Assembly (NCBI GenBank): GCA_914767715.1
Contig: OU612071.1
Span: 496,001-560,000 of the forward strand
Reading direction: 5' to 3'
Source: Membranipora membranacea
Lineage: Eukaryota; Bryozoa; Gymnolaemata; Cheilostomatida; Membraniporidae
DNA length: 64,000 bases
A program made the position numbers and the translations under genes. How positions within the stretch are numbered: the first letter of the stretch is position 1; every line of letters starts with the position of its first letter. The notes under the pieces were generated by a model. That model had not been told where the DNA came from, did no database searches, and worked only from the letters and a program-made list of their open reading frames with translations. Below, in pieces: positions 11,898 to 21,812 of the stretch.

Positions 11898-13707
11898 TTA
11901 TAAGATGGAATTAAGCAGCCGAGCACACTCTGTTCGGAAACAGTTTTTACGAATTTTTACTCGCTGCTTGGGAATACAGAATCTACCAGAGTGCAGTCTC
12001 ACTAGCTCGATTGGTAGATCGAGGCTAGTATAGGTACGCAGACATTTATTTAACGTTCCTCGTACAGCTCATTGAGTTGGCTGTTTTTATGACATGGTTC
12101 AGCTCATTGCGGTTTTCGACTGACATATGGTCGTGGATAATACTGAGGTGAAAGGTAAGCACAAATTCTATAAATGACTCATAGGCTAGACGAATAGTGC
12201 TGTCTTTGACTTTCATTGATGATAAACGCTTCATTATATAGAGACGCTTGCTTGCCTTCTCCACAGTTAGAGCAGTATTCTCTGTAAAGTCAAGTTTGGG
12301 AGTTAGGATTGGCCCAAGATATTTGTACTTGACTACTCGTTCGATTACGCTTTGGTGAATAGTGACTGGGTCTGGAGTTGAGTTGTGACGCTGATTTGTA
12401 AATAGGAGCTCTTTGGTCTTATTGGAGTTTATGGTAAGGTGGCTATTGTCACACCATTTAGCTATTCTGTCAACTTCCGATTGTAGTTGGGAGTTGTCTC
12501 CTCGGTTCAAGCATTCAAGGATGATTGTATCATCTGCGTATTTTATGATATGTTTGTTTGGCAGTGTAGTAGACATAGCCTCAATATAGAGAGAGAATAA
12601 TATAGGGCTCAGTACACAGCCCTGGGGACTGCCCACTGAGGTGCTGATGGATTGCGATTTTCGACCAGCGGCAACAACGGTCTGAGATCTGTTTGTAAGG
12701 AAGCTGTGAACCCAGCGGATAATATTACCATTTATTCCTTTAGCATGCAGTTTATCTACTAGTATAGATGGATCGATAGTGTTGAAGGCACTGCTAAAGT
12801 CGATAAACAACGCCCTGACGTAGTTCTTAGCGTCACTGTTCAGATGTTCTGAGATGATGTCTAGAAGCACAAGCAATGCGTCATCGGTCCCTCTGTTCGA
12901 TCTGTAAGCAAACTGATTTACATCTGAGATTTTTGTGGTAATGTATGGAGCTATGAGATTTTCTAGAAATTTGGCTATTATAGATGTGAGCGCTATTGGA
13001 CGGTAGTTTTTCGATTCATTGGCACCTGGAATTTTCGGTATGGGTGATATCATTGCACTTTTCAAGATTTGCGGCACAGTAGATGACCGGATGGACAGGT
13101 TAAAAAGATTACAAATAGGTTGGGCCAGTGAGTCAGCAAGCGTTTTAAGCACTCTACCACTGATTTCATCAGGGCCTGTCCTCTTATTAGTGTCAACATT
13201 CTTGAGCACGTTGTACACTTGATCAATAGAAAAAGGATTGAAATCAATATCAGCATCAGGTAAGCTAGGTATATCAATAGCACGTTCAAATCTACAGAAA
13301 AAATCATTTAACTTATCAGCATCGACAGAGCATTCTTTACGTTCAGTATTCATTTTAAGCAAGGACTTGAGACTAGTCCAGGCAGTCTTGGGATCAGCTT
13401 TGAACTTACTATCGGTCTCAGCTGCTAGAGCTGACTTAGCCTGATGTATTTCACGTTGAAGCTGTGATCGTAAGCTTTGTAGTTCATTGTGATTTTGATT
13501 ATGGAGAGCTTTGTTCCAGAGTGACAGCAGCTGTTTGATTTTACTGTTTATCCATGGTTTGTGGTTGTACACTTTCTTCTTGACTGTGGGGATGCACTCA
13601 TCAATGCAGAACTTTAGGTAGTCATTGGATATTGTGGCTTGTGTATCTATATCCCCATTGTTGGTGTCTAGAATGGCAGACCAGTCAGAGGTATCCAGGC
13701 AGTTTTA
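11898..13707 (-). pseudogene. CR1/L2-like LINE reverse transcriptase, nested and antisense
   Basis: The minus strand reads from about LDTSDWSAILDTNNGD through NYRPIALTSIIAKFLENL, the catalytic FIDFSSAFNTI, GSPQGCVLSPILFSLYI, the catalytic KYADDTIIL box and a thumb region, ending in a stop at 12046. The usual C-terminal segment resumes in another frame (LRTYTSLDLPIELVRLHSG ... TECARLLNSIL) and stops at 11898, so there is a frameshift near 12040. An in-frame TAA bounds the frame at about 13709. The endonuclease domain is absent, consistent with 5' truncation. Both catalytic motifs are intact in this copy. It interrupts the plus-strand RLE-type LINE between its zinc knuckle and endonuclease-like domain. 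Same family style as 1-1046. Confidence 0.85.
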
Positions 13708-14195
13708 GAGCTTAAGAATGTTTTCATTACTCCAGATCTGTTTTGTGACATACCTGGGTTTGGTGGTGGAATCAGTCTGTCTATGGTCTTTGGCAGGTGA
13801 GATGCGACCTCACAGAGCAGCTCAGCATGCCACAGCATTTTGTGATCGCGAACCAAAGACCAGACTTAATTGTTTGGTCTGACAAAGAAAAAGCACTAAT
13901 ACTGATGGAATTGACGGTGCCTTGGGAAGAAAATATCTCATACGTGCATGAGAGAAAACTGACAAGATACGAAGATCTGGTCACACAATGCCAGGACAAA
14001 GATTGGAATTTTGAATTATTTGCAGTGGAAGTTGGCTGCCGTGGATTCATGGCTAGATCAGCTACCAAACTTCTGACTAGAGTTGGGCTTTCAGGAAGAG
14101 CACTCAAACAAGCCACAAAAAGCATAGTACATGAGGCAGAAAGCGCATCTGCATGGATTTGGCAACAGCACTGTGTGAAGACAAAAGCTAAGTAA
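13708..14195 (+). pseudogene. RLE-type LINE: C-terminal endonuclease-like domain
   Basis: From about 13770 the plus strand reads QSVYGLWQVRCDLTEQL, then QRPDLIVWSDKEKALILMEL and TVPWEENISYVHERKLTRYE, EVGCRGFMARSATKLLTRVG and ends at a TAA near 14195. The R-P-D...E-L-T spacing resembles the PD-(D/E)xK restriction-like endonuclease at the C-terminus of R2-like LINEs; this is inferred from spacing, not proven. It is the continuation of the reverse transcriptase at 10095-11719, displaced by the nested antisense LINE. The stretch 13708-13770 has no clear frame and may contain a small deletion or frameshift. Confidence 0.75.
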
Positions 14196-14913
14196 TCCTA
14201 TGACTTTTAAGCTGGTGTATAACACACTCATTTTGTTTTGTGGAGTTTGCCAGCATTTAATTCCTTTTGTTATAATCATTGTTAGGATTAGAATGAGGGG
14301 ATTAAGTGATGATAAGCAAACTGCTTGAGGTAGAAGGCTAAGCAAGATTATGCCTTTAATTCTCGAATTAAAGTAGTTTAATCTCTGCAGGGTGAAAAAT
14401 CAAAGTGAGTCTGAGATAGATCTAAGGTATTACAAACATAGGATTAAAAGCTTGGCCCTCGCATAAAAGGCAGGCAGAGCGAGACAGGAAATCACAGTCA
14501 GCCCACTGGCTGTAGCGCAAACAAGTCGTCTCTCTGACTTGTGTATGAGTTGTACTATGCTCAATGTGGTGAATTTGAGTGGCGAACGAGTGGCACCAGG
14601 GGCGGGTGCCTTGACGATAGCGACTTTGCACCGATGAGTTGATGGAAAGCAAACCTCTATGCACTGGTTTGGCTTAGAGTATAAGCATGAGAGTGATGGG
14701 CGAACATTGTTGCACTGAAACAATGAAGAGTTGGCAGCCTCCCTGGTTGCGCAACAGCGTAAACACACCAATTATGTCAAACCACCGAAACTGACAAAAT
14801 GCACTGAGGGATCGATGAGATTGATTGAGATGCTCAGCAACACACAGGGGTGGCTTTATGCTGCTGGGGCCAGCCATGAGGAGGTTGTACTAGAGAAGGC
14901 CTCGAAACAGCGT
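14196..14913 (+). other. 3' untranslated region of the RLE-type LINE
   Basis: Follows the endonuclease-like domain stop. The first ~560 bases have a diverged counterpart at about 5480-6060, which shows that this belongs to a dispersed element. The last part (about 14740-14913) has a short open frame of unknown meaning and ends at the direct repeat. Confidence 0.6.
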
Positions 14914-14982
14914 TTGACTCATGGTTTCTAGCTGAAGACCTGTGTGTTGTGCAGTGGTACGCGCACCACTGTATGTTGTATC
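14914..14982 (+). repeat. Direct repeat flanking the RLE-type LINE, right copy
   Basis: Matches 10027-10094 except for one extra base (GCGCACC versus GCCACC). Together the pair brackets the LINE and its nested insertion. Confidence 0.8.
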
Positions 14983-15534
14983 TCTGCAACCAATTATATT
15001 ATCTAATTTCAATTTCCAACAGTAATAAGATACCACTGTATGTAACTACATTGTAGCAATATTCTTGTGGGTTTCCTGTGTCCATGTCTTACAACTATCG
15101 TGATGATTGCAATATATTTTCAGAATCAGTTGGCCAGCGTTCAGATACTGTAAACACAGTGATCAACCTCTCTGATCTTGATTCTGTACTAACCATTAGT
15201 GATGATGATCTCCATGCTTTTAATGGTAAGACACACCCATCATTCGAATGTTTCACAGGGAAGATAGTCATTGGCTTGGTAGCAGTCAAATCAAAAATAA
15301 TCTCATGCAATTTGGGCTTCATCTTACATTGTTCAATTGCAACTTTTTTTTGCTGCGACACCGCCAACAATGGTTCGTTATTGGCTCTCGCTTTAGACTA
15401 CGGCCCACTGTAGTGATTTTCCCCTTTTTGAGTTTAAATATAATATGCATGAAGCTTAGTTCAATGCAGCAGTTGTCCTCTTTTTGTCAGTGAGGCTGCA
15501 ACTCGTAAATATTATACATAAATTATAATTCAAA
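14983..15534. other. Interior of the outer inverted-repeat element, no recognised product
   Basis: Between the right direct repeat and the right inverted repeat there is one plus-strand open frame (15078-15413) with an acidic stretch LSDLDSVLTISDDDLHAFNG. No transposase motif was recognised. It may be the remnant of an element-encoded protein or chance. Confidence 0.4.
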
Positions 15535-15780
15535 ATGGCGGCCCCCATGCAAAAAGAAAAGTTTTCACAAGGGAGAGGAAAAAGCAAGGAAACATGGTAA
15601 GTTCAGTCAGTTCACTGACCTAAATGGGTTGCCAACATGTGTTGGGGGTACTGTTAGTATATGCACTTGCATACTGTTAGCATATGCATTTTGCATTTAG
15701 GTTTGAAATCAAATGCTAAGACTGAAATATCTGAGAACAGGCCTGTCGGCAGTCGGCAGGTCGGCAAAGTTCCGGCGCCG
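15535..15780 (-). repeat. Right terminal inverted repeat
   Basis: Reverse complement of 9617-9879; the outer end is GTTCCGGCGCCG, followed at once by the 10-bp target duplication. It is about 17 bases shorter than the left arm because of small gaps. Confidence 0.9.
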
Positions 15781-15790
15781 ATTTAAAAGG
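15781..15790. repeat. Target-site duplication, right copy (10 bp)
   Basis: ATTTAAAAGG, identical to 9607-9616. Confidence 0.85.
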
Positions 15791-15962
15791 TTGACACAGG
15801 ACTCTTAATTAGACTAAGACCTTTCATATCTTTTCAATTATAGGGAGGCGCTTAAGTAGCTTAAACCAATCACATCAAAATGCTCCTTTCAAAACCAAAA
15901 CAACAGTGTGTGCATGGATAAATAATAAAGCTTAGATGTGAGTTCAGTGGTGAGAAACTTAC

Positions 15963-16109
15963 CCTAAGAGCATGTTGCCACTGATGATAAATCTTTGACT
16001 TGGACTCGTAAATCCCAGCCAGAGCACTCAGATGAGACTGCTGCGATTCAAAATCCCTGATTCCTCTCTGCATGTAGCTTTCCTGGAATAAGCTCTTAAT
16101 CCTCTGTAT
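15963..16109 (-). CDS. Exon 2 of the ankyrin/nucleotidyltransferase/TPR gene
   Basis: The minus strand reads IQRIKSLFQESYMQRGIRDF and continues to KSKIYHQWQHALR, 49 codons, entered and left in phase 0. The donor is AGG|GTAAGT at 15963. The acceptor is TTGAAG at 16110; a second possible acceptor six bases later would drop two residues and keep the frame. It joins the ankyrin exon to the nucleotidyltransferase exon without frame change, which is the main reason for treating them as one gene. It looks helical, with no recognised domain. Confidence 0.75.
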
Positions 16110-16837
16110 CTTCAATTAAAAGGAATGAACAAAATCTTTTTTCTTTTTCTTTGCAACCGAGATATCCCAACTGAGAACAAATTTGAATCATACTCTTTTA
16201 AAGATTGGCAAACTAAAAATCTATGAAATACAGAAGTTTATAGAAATTATTTATTTTGAGAGATCAACACTGCTTTGGATTACTTTTTTAATTATCATTT
16301 TAGTAGTTTCACTTTGTAACTAATCAAGGTGAGTCAAAAGGTAAGCTACCACCTTTTTGGCATTTTATTATTGTAAAAGCTCTTTTCATTGGCCTAATCT
16401 TGGTATTCGTCTACTTTCCTTTTCAGTTGTATTTCGGATGGGAAATGTACAAGTTTTTAGATTAAGTTTTGTCCAATAAACTTCCTTTCATAGAATATAA
16501 AAGTCAGCACACTGTTATATAGATGCCTTATTAGCTCAAACACATCCGGATATATGACATTCACTGCATTATTTTAACCACTTTCCATTTTTTGATAAAA
16601 CAAAAAACTGAGAAGTATCAATATCCAGATATGCATATAAAGATTCCAATCCTAATTTCTCTTTTTCTTCTTATAGTTTAACGCAGAATAATGAGGACCT
16701 CAATCAGAGTTCGTTCTATATTAAATACGTCTCACGCCTAACTGGACTTGATTTTACTGTACCTAAAAAGATAACATCAATTTACACTATCCCTTATGGC
16801 AGATAAGCAATTTACAATGAGAGTACTTCTCACCTAC
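16110..16837 (-). other. Intron 1 of the ankyrin/nucleotidyltransferase gene
   Basis: 728 bases from a GTAGGT donor (16837) to an AAG acceptor (16110). AT-rich; no other feature seen. Confidence 0.7.
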
Positions 16838-19249
16838 CTTTGCATTGAATGCTCTTTCTGAACTTTTCTTGTATTTCTGAACCTCCGAACCTGTCCTACA
16901 GCCTTCCATATTAAAGATTGCTTGCAGCCGCTGTTCTGGTGTTAGATTATCTAATAAAGCCTTCACTGTGTCTGTGTGACCTGCCTGTGAAGCCAAGTGT
17001 AAAGCTGTCCTACCATGGCTATCCTCTATAGAGATGAGCTTCAGCTGCTGCTCTGGTGTTAGATTATCTAATAGAGCCCTCACTGTGTCTGTGTGACCTC
17101 CCTCTGATGCCCCGTATAAAGCTGTCACACCATCCGTATACTCTATAGAGATGAGCTTCAGTTGCTGTTCTGGTGGTAGATAATCTAATAGAGCCCTCAC
17201 TGTGTCTGTGTGACCTCCCTCTGATGCCCTGTGTAAAGCTGTCCCATCATATTTAGTCTTATTAGAGATGAGCTTCAGTTGCTGTTCTGGTGGTAGATAA
17301 TCTAATAGAGCCCTCACTGTGTCTGTGTGACCTCCCTCTGATGTCCTGTGTAAAGCTGTCCCATCATATTTAGTCTTATTAGAGATGAGCTGTAGCTGCT
17401 GCTCTGGTGTTAGATTATCTAATAGAGCTTTCACTGTGTCTGTGTGACCTAAGACTGATGCCCCGTATAAAGCTGTCACACCATCCTTATACTCTATAGA
17501 GATGAGCTTCAGCTGCTGCTCTGGTGTTAGATTATCTAATAGAGCCTTCACTTTGTCTGTGTGACCTTCGAGTGATGCCCTGTATAAAGCTGTCCTATCA
17601 TACTTATCCTTTATAGAGATGAGCTTCAGTTGCTGCTCTGGTGTTAGATTATCTAATAAAGCTTTCACTGTGTCTGTGTGACCTAAGACTGATGCCCCGT
17701 ATAAAGCTGTCACACCATCCGTATCCTCTATAGAGATGAGCTGCAGCTGCTGCTCTGGTGTTAGATTATCTAATAAAGCTTTCACTGTGTCTGTGTGACC
17801 TAAGACTGATGCCCCGTATAAAGCTGTCACACCATCCGTATACTCTATAGAGATGAGCTGCAGCTGCTGCTCTGGTGTTAGATTATCTAATAAAGCCTTC
17901 ACTGTGTCTGTGTGACCTCCCTCTGATGCCCTGTATAAAGCTGTCCTACCATACTTATTCTTTATAGAGATGAGCTTCAGTTGCTGCTCTGGTGTTAGAT
18001 TATCTAATAAAGCCTTCACTGTGTCTGTGTGACCTCCCTCTGATGCCCTGTATAAAGCTGTCCTACCATACTTATTCTTTATAGAGATGAGCTTCAGTTG
18101 CTGCTCTGGTGTTAGATTATCTAATAAAGCCTTCACTGTGTCTGTGTGACCTCCCTCTGATGCCCTGTATAAAGCTGTCCTACCATCCGTATCCTCTATA
18201 GAGATGAGCTGCAGCTGCTGCTCTGGTGTTAGATTATCTAATAAAGCCTTCACAGTGTCTGTGTGACCTCCCTCTGATGCCCTGTATAAAGCTGTCCTAC
18301 CATACTTATTCTTTATAGAGATGAGCTTCAGTTGCTGCTCTGGTGTTAGATTATCTAATAAAGCCTTCACTGTGTCTGTGTGACCTCCCTCTGATGCCCT
18401 GTGTAAAGCTGTCCGACCATATTTAGTCTTATTAGAGATGAGCTGCAGCTGCTGATCTGGTGTGAGATTATCTAATAAAGCCTTCACTGTGTCTGTGTGA
18501 CCTCCCTCTGATGCCCTGTATAAAGCTGTCCTACCATCCGTATCCTCTATAGAGATGAGCTGCAGCTGCTGCTCTGGTGTTAGATTATCTAATAAAGCCT
18601 TCACAGTGTCTGTGTGACCTCCCTCTGATGCCCTGTATAAAGCTGTCCTACCATACTTATTCTTTATAGAGATGAGCTTCAGTTGCTGCTCTGGTGTTAG
18701 ATTATCTAATAAAGCCTTCACTGTGTCTGTGTGACCTCCCTCTGATGCCCTGTATAAAGCTGTCCTACCATCCGTATCCTCTATAGAGATGAGCTGCAGC
18801 TGCTGCTCTGGTGTTAGATTATCTAATAAAGCCTTCACTGTGTCTGTGTGACCTCCCTCTGATGCCCAGTATAAAGCTGTCCAACCATACTTATCCTTTA
18901 TAGAGATGAGCTTCAGTTGCTGCTCTGGTGTTAGATTATCTAATAAAGCCTTCACTGTGTCTGTGTGACCTCCCTCTGATGCCCTGTATAAAGCTGTCCT
19001 ACCATCCGTATCCTCTATAGAGATGAGCTGCAGCTGCTGCTCTGGTGTTAGATTATCTAATAAAGCCTTCACTGTGTCTGTGTGACCTCCCTCTGATGCC
19101 CTGTGTAAAGCTGTCCCATCATATTTAGTCTTATTAGAGATGAGCTGCAGCTGCTGATCTGGTGATAGAGTATCTAATATAGCTTTCACTGTGTCTGTGA
19201 GACCTTTCTGTGATGCAAGTAATAAAGACTCTGATAAGCCAAGACCCAT
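16838..19249 (-). CDS. Ankyrin-like repeat exon (20 repeats of 39 residues), probable first coding exon
   Basis: 804 codons start at ATG 19249 (MGLGLSESLLLASQKGLTD), with an in-frame TGA 15 bases upstream, and end at a GCAAAG|GTAGGT donor. The protein is 20 tandem repeats of 39 residues with the core GHTDTVKALLDNLTPEQQL and the helix G-x-TALYxAS. They resemble ankyrin repeats in which the hairpin loop is replaced by a fixed LTPEQQLxLISI segment. At DNA level the 117-base units are almost identical, so the array expanded recently or is kept uniform by gene conversion. Many units alternate between LQLISIEDTDG and LKLISIKNKYG forms. The last unit degenerates into GCRTGSEVQKYKKSSERAFN. Ankyrin arrays usually bind proteins; the partner here is unknown. 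Confidence 0.9.
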
Positions 19250-20286
19250 TATTCTGCTCTGTCAAGTAGGTGGTTCTTATGTCTGATACCTAAATAACAT
19301 AAATTTCAATGATTATAATGAGCAGCATTCAAGAGTAAATATCAGTGCAGATTTCAAAGGTTCATCTACAGATGGTTGTTTTGAGTTGATCTGTGGAGTT
19401 CTCTTGTCATAATTCAGTGCCAGAAAGGAGGGAGAGAAGTTTTATATAAATCACAATCCAGTCATCCACACAAACCTTGGTTTTGGATTGCGACTCAATA
19501 CCAACTCCTGTTACTACACTATTCAGTCTTATTACGTTACATACAATTAGGTCCTTACTGTATATTGCGGCATTTCACAAATCTATGGATGGAATTTGTT
19601 TATGACTGAGAAGAATTTTCCAAGATGAATGTGGCAAAGTTACATTGTTGTTGAAACTAAGGGTTTTAGAATAACTGATACAACTAAACTCAATACAATC
19701 AATAGAACAGGCTCACCTCAAATCACTGTTACAAATGTCTGAGATCTCATCAGTACAGAGCTATCAGTGGATTGTCCTCTCTACTAGCCACCAGCCTTTT
19801 GGTTGACTCTACAAGTAATATAATTCTCATATGAGCAATCTAGCTGTCTTCATGAGTATACATATTGCACAGTAAACAGTCATAAGTAGAGTCGCACTCC
19901 CAATCTTGCCTTCTTCGTTTTTTCTTTGCTTTTTAGGTTTGGTCTACTTTTGTTGTTGGTTTTTGGTGTTTTTGTCTGGATCCATAATATGTAATAATAA
20001 TATATAAATATGTAGTTGGTACAAAGGTATTATATGATTCCTCGGTACGAAATATGATAGTAGTCTGTTTGCCGCTACGTGACTGACAGGTTTCTGGCTA
20101 CTTCACGTTATTTATACCTTTGTATTCCAGCAGCATGTAAAAATGGGAGTTGCCTTCATTTATGTGTGGTGGGGCAACTCCAAAGTAATACATGATGCCT
20201 TTTAGAATCAGGGAGGGTGGGAGAGGTGGAGCTTGCATCCAACAAAATTGACCAATCAGAGCTCAGTATTTGCTCTCAATCCATAC
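19250..20286. other. Upstream region of the ankyrin gene, no recognised coding sequence
   Basis: About 1 kb between the ankyrin start codon and the minisatellite. It should contain the 5' UTR and promoter of the minus-strand gene, but no unambiguous TATA or initiator could be assigned. Confidence 0.4.
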
Positions 20287-20371
20287 TTGCCAACCTGTAC
20301 GCATAAAGCGTCTATGTGCGCTTATTTGACACTAATTGAGTTTTAAACGCAAAACGCTAGCTGAACGCATG
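20287..20371. repeat. Dispersed ~85-bp repeat, copy 1
   Basis: Nearly identical to 45242-45326: both carry TGTACGCATAAAGCG, a TGTGCGCTTATTTGACAC segment and AAACGCAAAACGCTAGC. Only a few substitutions separate them over about 85 bases. Here it directly abuts the minisatellite. Confidence 0.75.
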
Positions 20372-20383
20372 GAAGCGCGACAA

Positions 20384-20631
20384 CTTGGCCCGAGCCAAAC
20401 TTGGCCCGAGCCAAACTTGGCCCGAGCCAAACCTGGCCCGAGCCGAACTTGGCCCGAGCCAAACTTGACCCGAGCCAAACTTGGCCCGGGCCAAACCTGG
20501 CCCGGGCCAAACTTGGCCCGAGCCAAACTTGGCCCGAGCCAAACTTGGCCCGAGCCAAACTTGGCCCGAGCCAAACTTGGCCCGAGCCAAACTTGGCCCG
20601 AGCCAAACTTGGCCCGAGCCAAACTTGGCCT
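20384..20631. repeat. 16-bp minisatellite (about 15 units)
   Basis: Tandem CTTGGCCCGAGCCAAA units with few variants (AACC for AACT, CGGG for CGAG). Each unit contains TTGGC and GCCAA in inverted orientation, so every unit can fold on itself. Because 16 is not a multiple of 3 and the unit has no stop in most frames, long low-complexity frames exist on both strands; they are not genes. Confidence 0.95.
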
Positions 20632-21812
20632 CAATTAGTAAAACTTGGCCCCATGCAAGAAAACTTGGCCCCAAATATAAAACTTGGCCCCAATTAATGG
20701 AACCTGGCCCCAAGTACTGGAACTTGGCCCCAATTAGTAAAACCTGGCCCCAAGTACTGGAACTTGGCCCCAAATAGTAAAACTTGGCCCCAAATATGAA
20801 ACTTGGCCCCAAATATGAAACTTGGCCCCATATACTGAAATTTGGCCCCAATTAGTAAAACTTGGCCCAAATATGAAACTTGGCCCCAAATATGAAACTT
20901 GGCCCTCAGTACTGAAACTTGGCCCCAATTAGTAAAACTTGGCCCCATGCAATGAAACTTGGCCCCAAGTAGTAAAACTTGGCCCCAAATATAAAACTTG
21001 GCCCCAAATAGTAAAACTTGGCCCCAAATATGAAACTTGGCCCCATATACTGAAACTTGGCCCCAAGTAGTAAAACTTGGCCCTCAGTACTGAAACTTGG
21101 CCTCAATTAGTAAAAATTTGCCCCGTGTAATGGAACTTGGCCCAAAGTAGTAAAACTTGGCCCTCAGTACTGAAACTTGGCCTCAATTAGTAAAAATTGG
21201 CCCCGTGCAATGGAACTTGGCCCCAAGTAGTAAAACTTGGCCCCAAATATAAAACTCGGCCCCAAGTAGTAAAACTTGGCCCCATATACTGAAACTTGGC
21301 CCCAAGTAGTAAAAATTGGCCCTCAGTACTGAAACTTGGCCTCAATTAGTAAAACTTGGCCCCATGCAATGAAACTTGGCCCCAAATATAAAACTCGGCC
21401 CCAAGTACTGAGACTTGGCCCCAATTAGTAAAACTAGGCCCCAAATATAAAACTTGGCCCCATGTACTGAAACTTGGCCCCAATTAGTAAAACTTGGCCC
21501 CTCATATAAAACTTGGCCCCATGGAATGAAACTTGGCCCCAATTAGTAAAGCTTGGCCCCGGTTAGTAAAACTTGGCCCCAAATATGAAACTTGGCCCAA
21601 TTAGTAAAACTAGGCCCCAAATATAAAACTTGGCCCCATGTACTGAAATTTGGCCCCAATTAGTAAAACTTGGCCCCTCATATAAAACTTGGCTCCACGG
21701 AATGAAACTTGGTCTCAATTATGAAATCTTGGCCCCAAATATAAGACTTGGCCCCATGAAATGAAACTTGGCCCCAAATAGTTAAACTTGGCCCATAATA
21801 TAAAACCTAGCC
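20632..21812. repeat. 19-21-bp variant minisatellite (about 60 units)
   Basis: Continues directly from the 16-bp array. Units share AAACTTGGCCCC and differ in a short tail (AATTAGT, AAATATG, AAGTAGT, ATGTACTG and similar). Arrangements of tail types recur, suggesting duplication of multi-unit blocks. No coding function is inferred. Confidence 0.95.

Larger units (their letters stand above)
9617..15780. mobile_element. Composite transposon with ~250-bp terminal inverted repeats (nested insertions)
   Basis: The ends are inverted repeats (9617-9879 and 15535-15780) and are flanked by an exact 10-bp duplication, ATTTAAAAGG. A 9-11-bp duplication with long inverted repeats is typical of Mutator-like (MULE) elements, though foldback elements can look similar. 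No transposase was recognised between the ends, so the outer element appears non-autonomous. If the LINE insertion (about 10095-14913) is subtracted, the outer element would be roughly 1.3 kb. It lies in an intron of the minus-strand ankyrin gene. Confidence 0.8.
9161..15962 (-). other. Intron 2 of the ankyrin/nucleotidyltransferase gene
   Basis: The intron runs on the minus strand from a GTAAGT donor at 15962 to a TACAG acceptor at 9161. Nearly all of its 6.8 kb is the nested transposon at 9617-15780. Only about 450 bases next to the acceptor and 180 next to the donor are outside the insertion. Confidence 0.75.

Noticed and set aside
16838-19249. CRISPR-like array because of regularly spaced 117-bp repeats
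   Set aside because: The repeats are contiguous, multiples of three and translate to a consistent ankyrin-like unit in one open frame.
20336-20851. Overlapping open frames of about 100-160 residues on both strands in the minisatellite
   Set aside because: They arise because the 16-20-bp units lack stops in most frames; the predicted proteins are pure repeats (such as ARAKLGPSQTWPEPNL) and are open on both strands at once.
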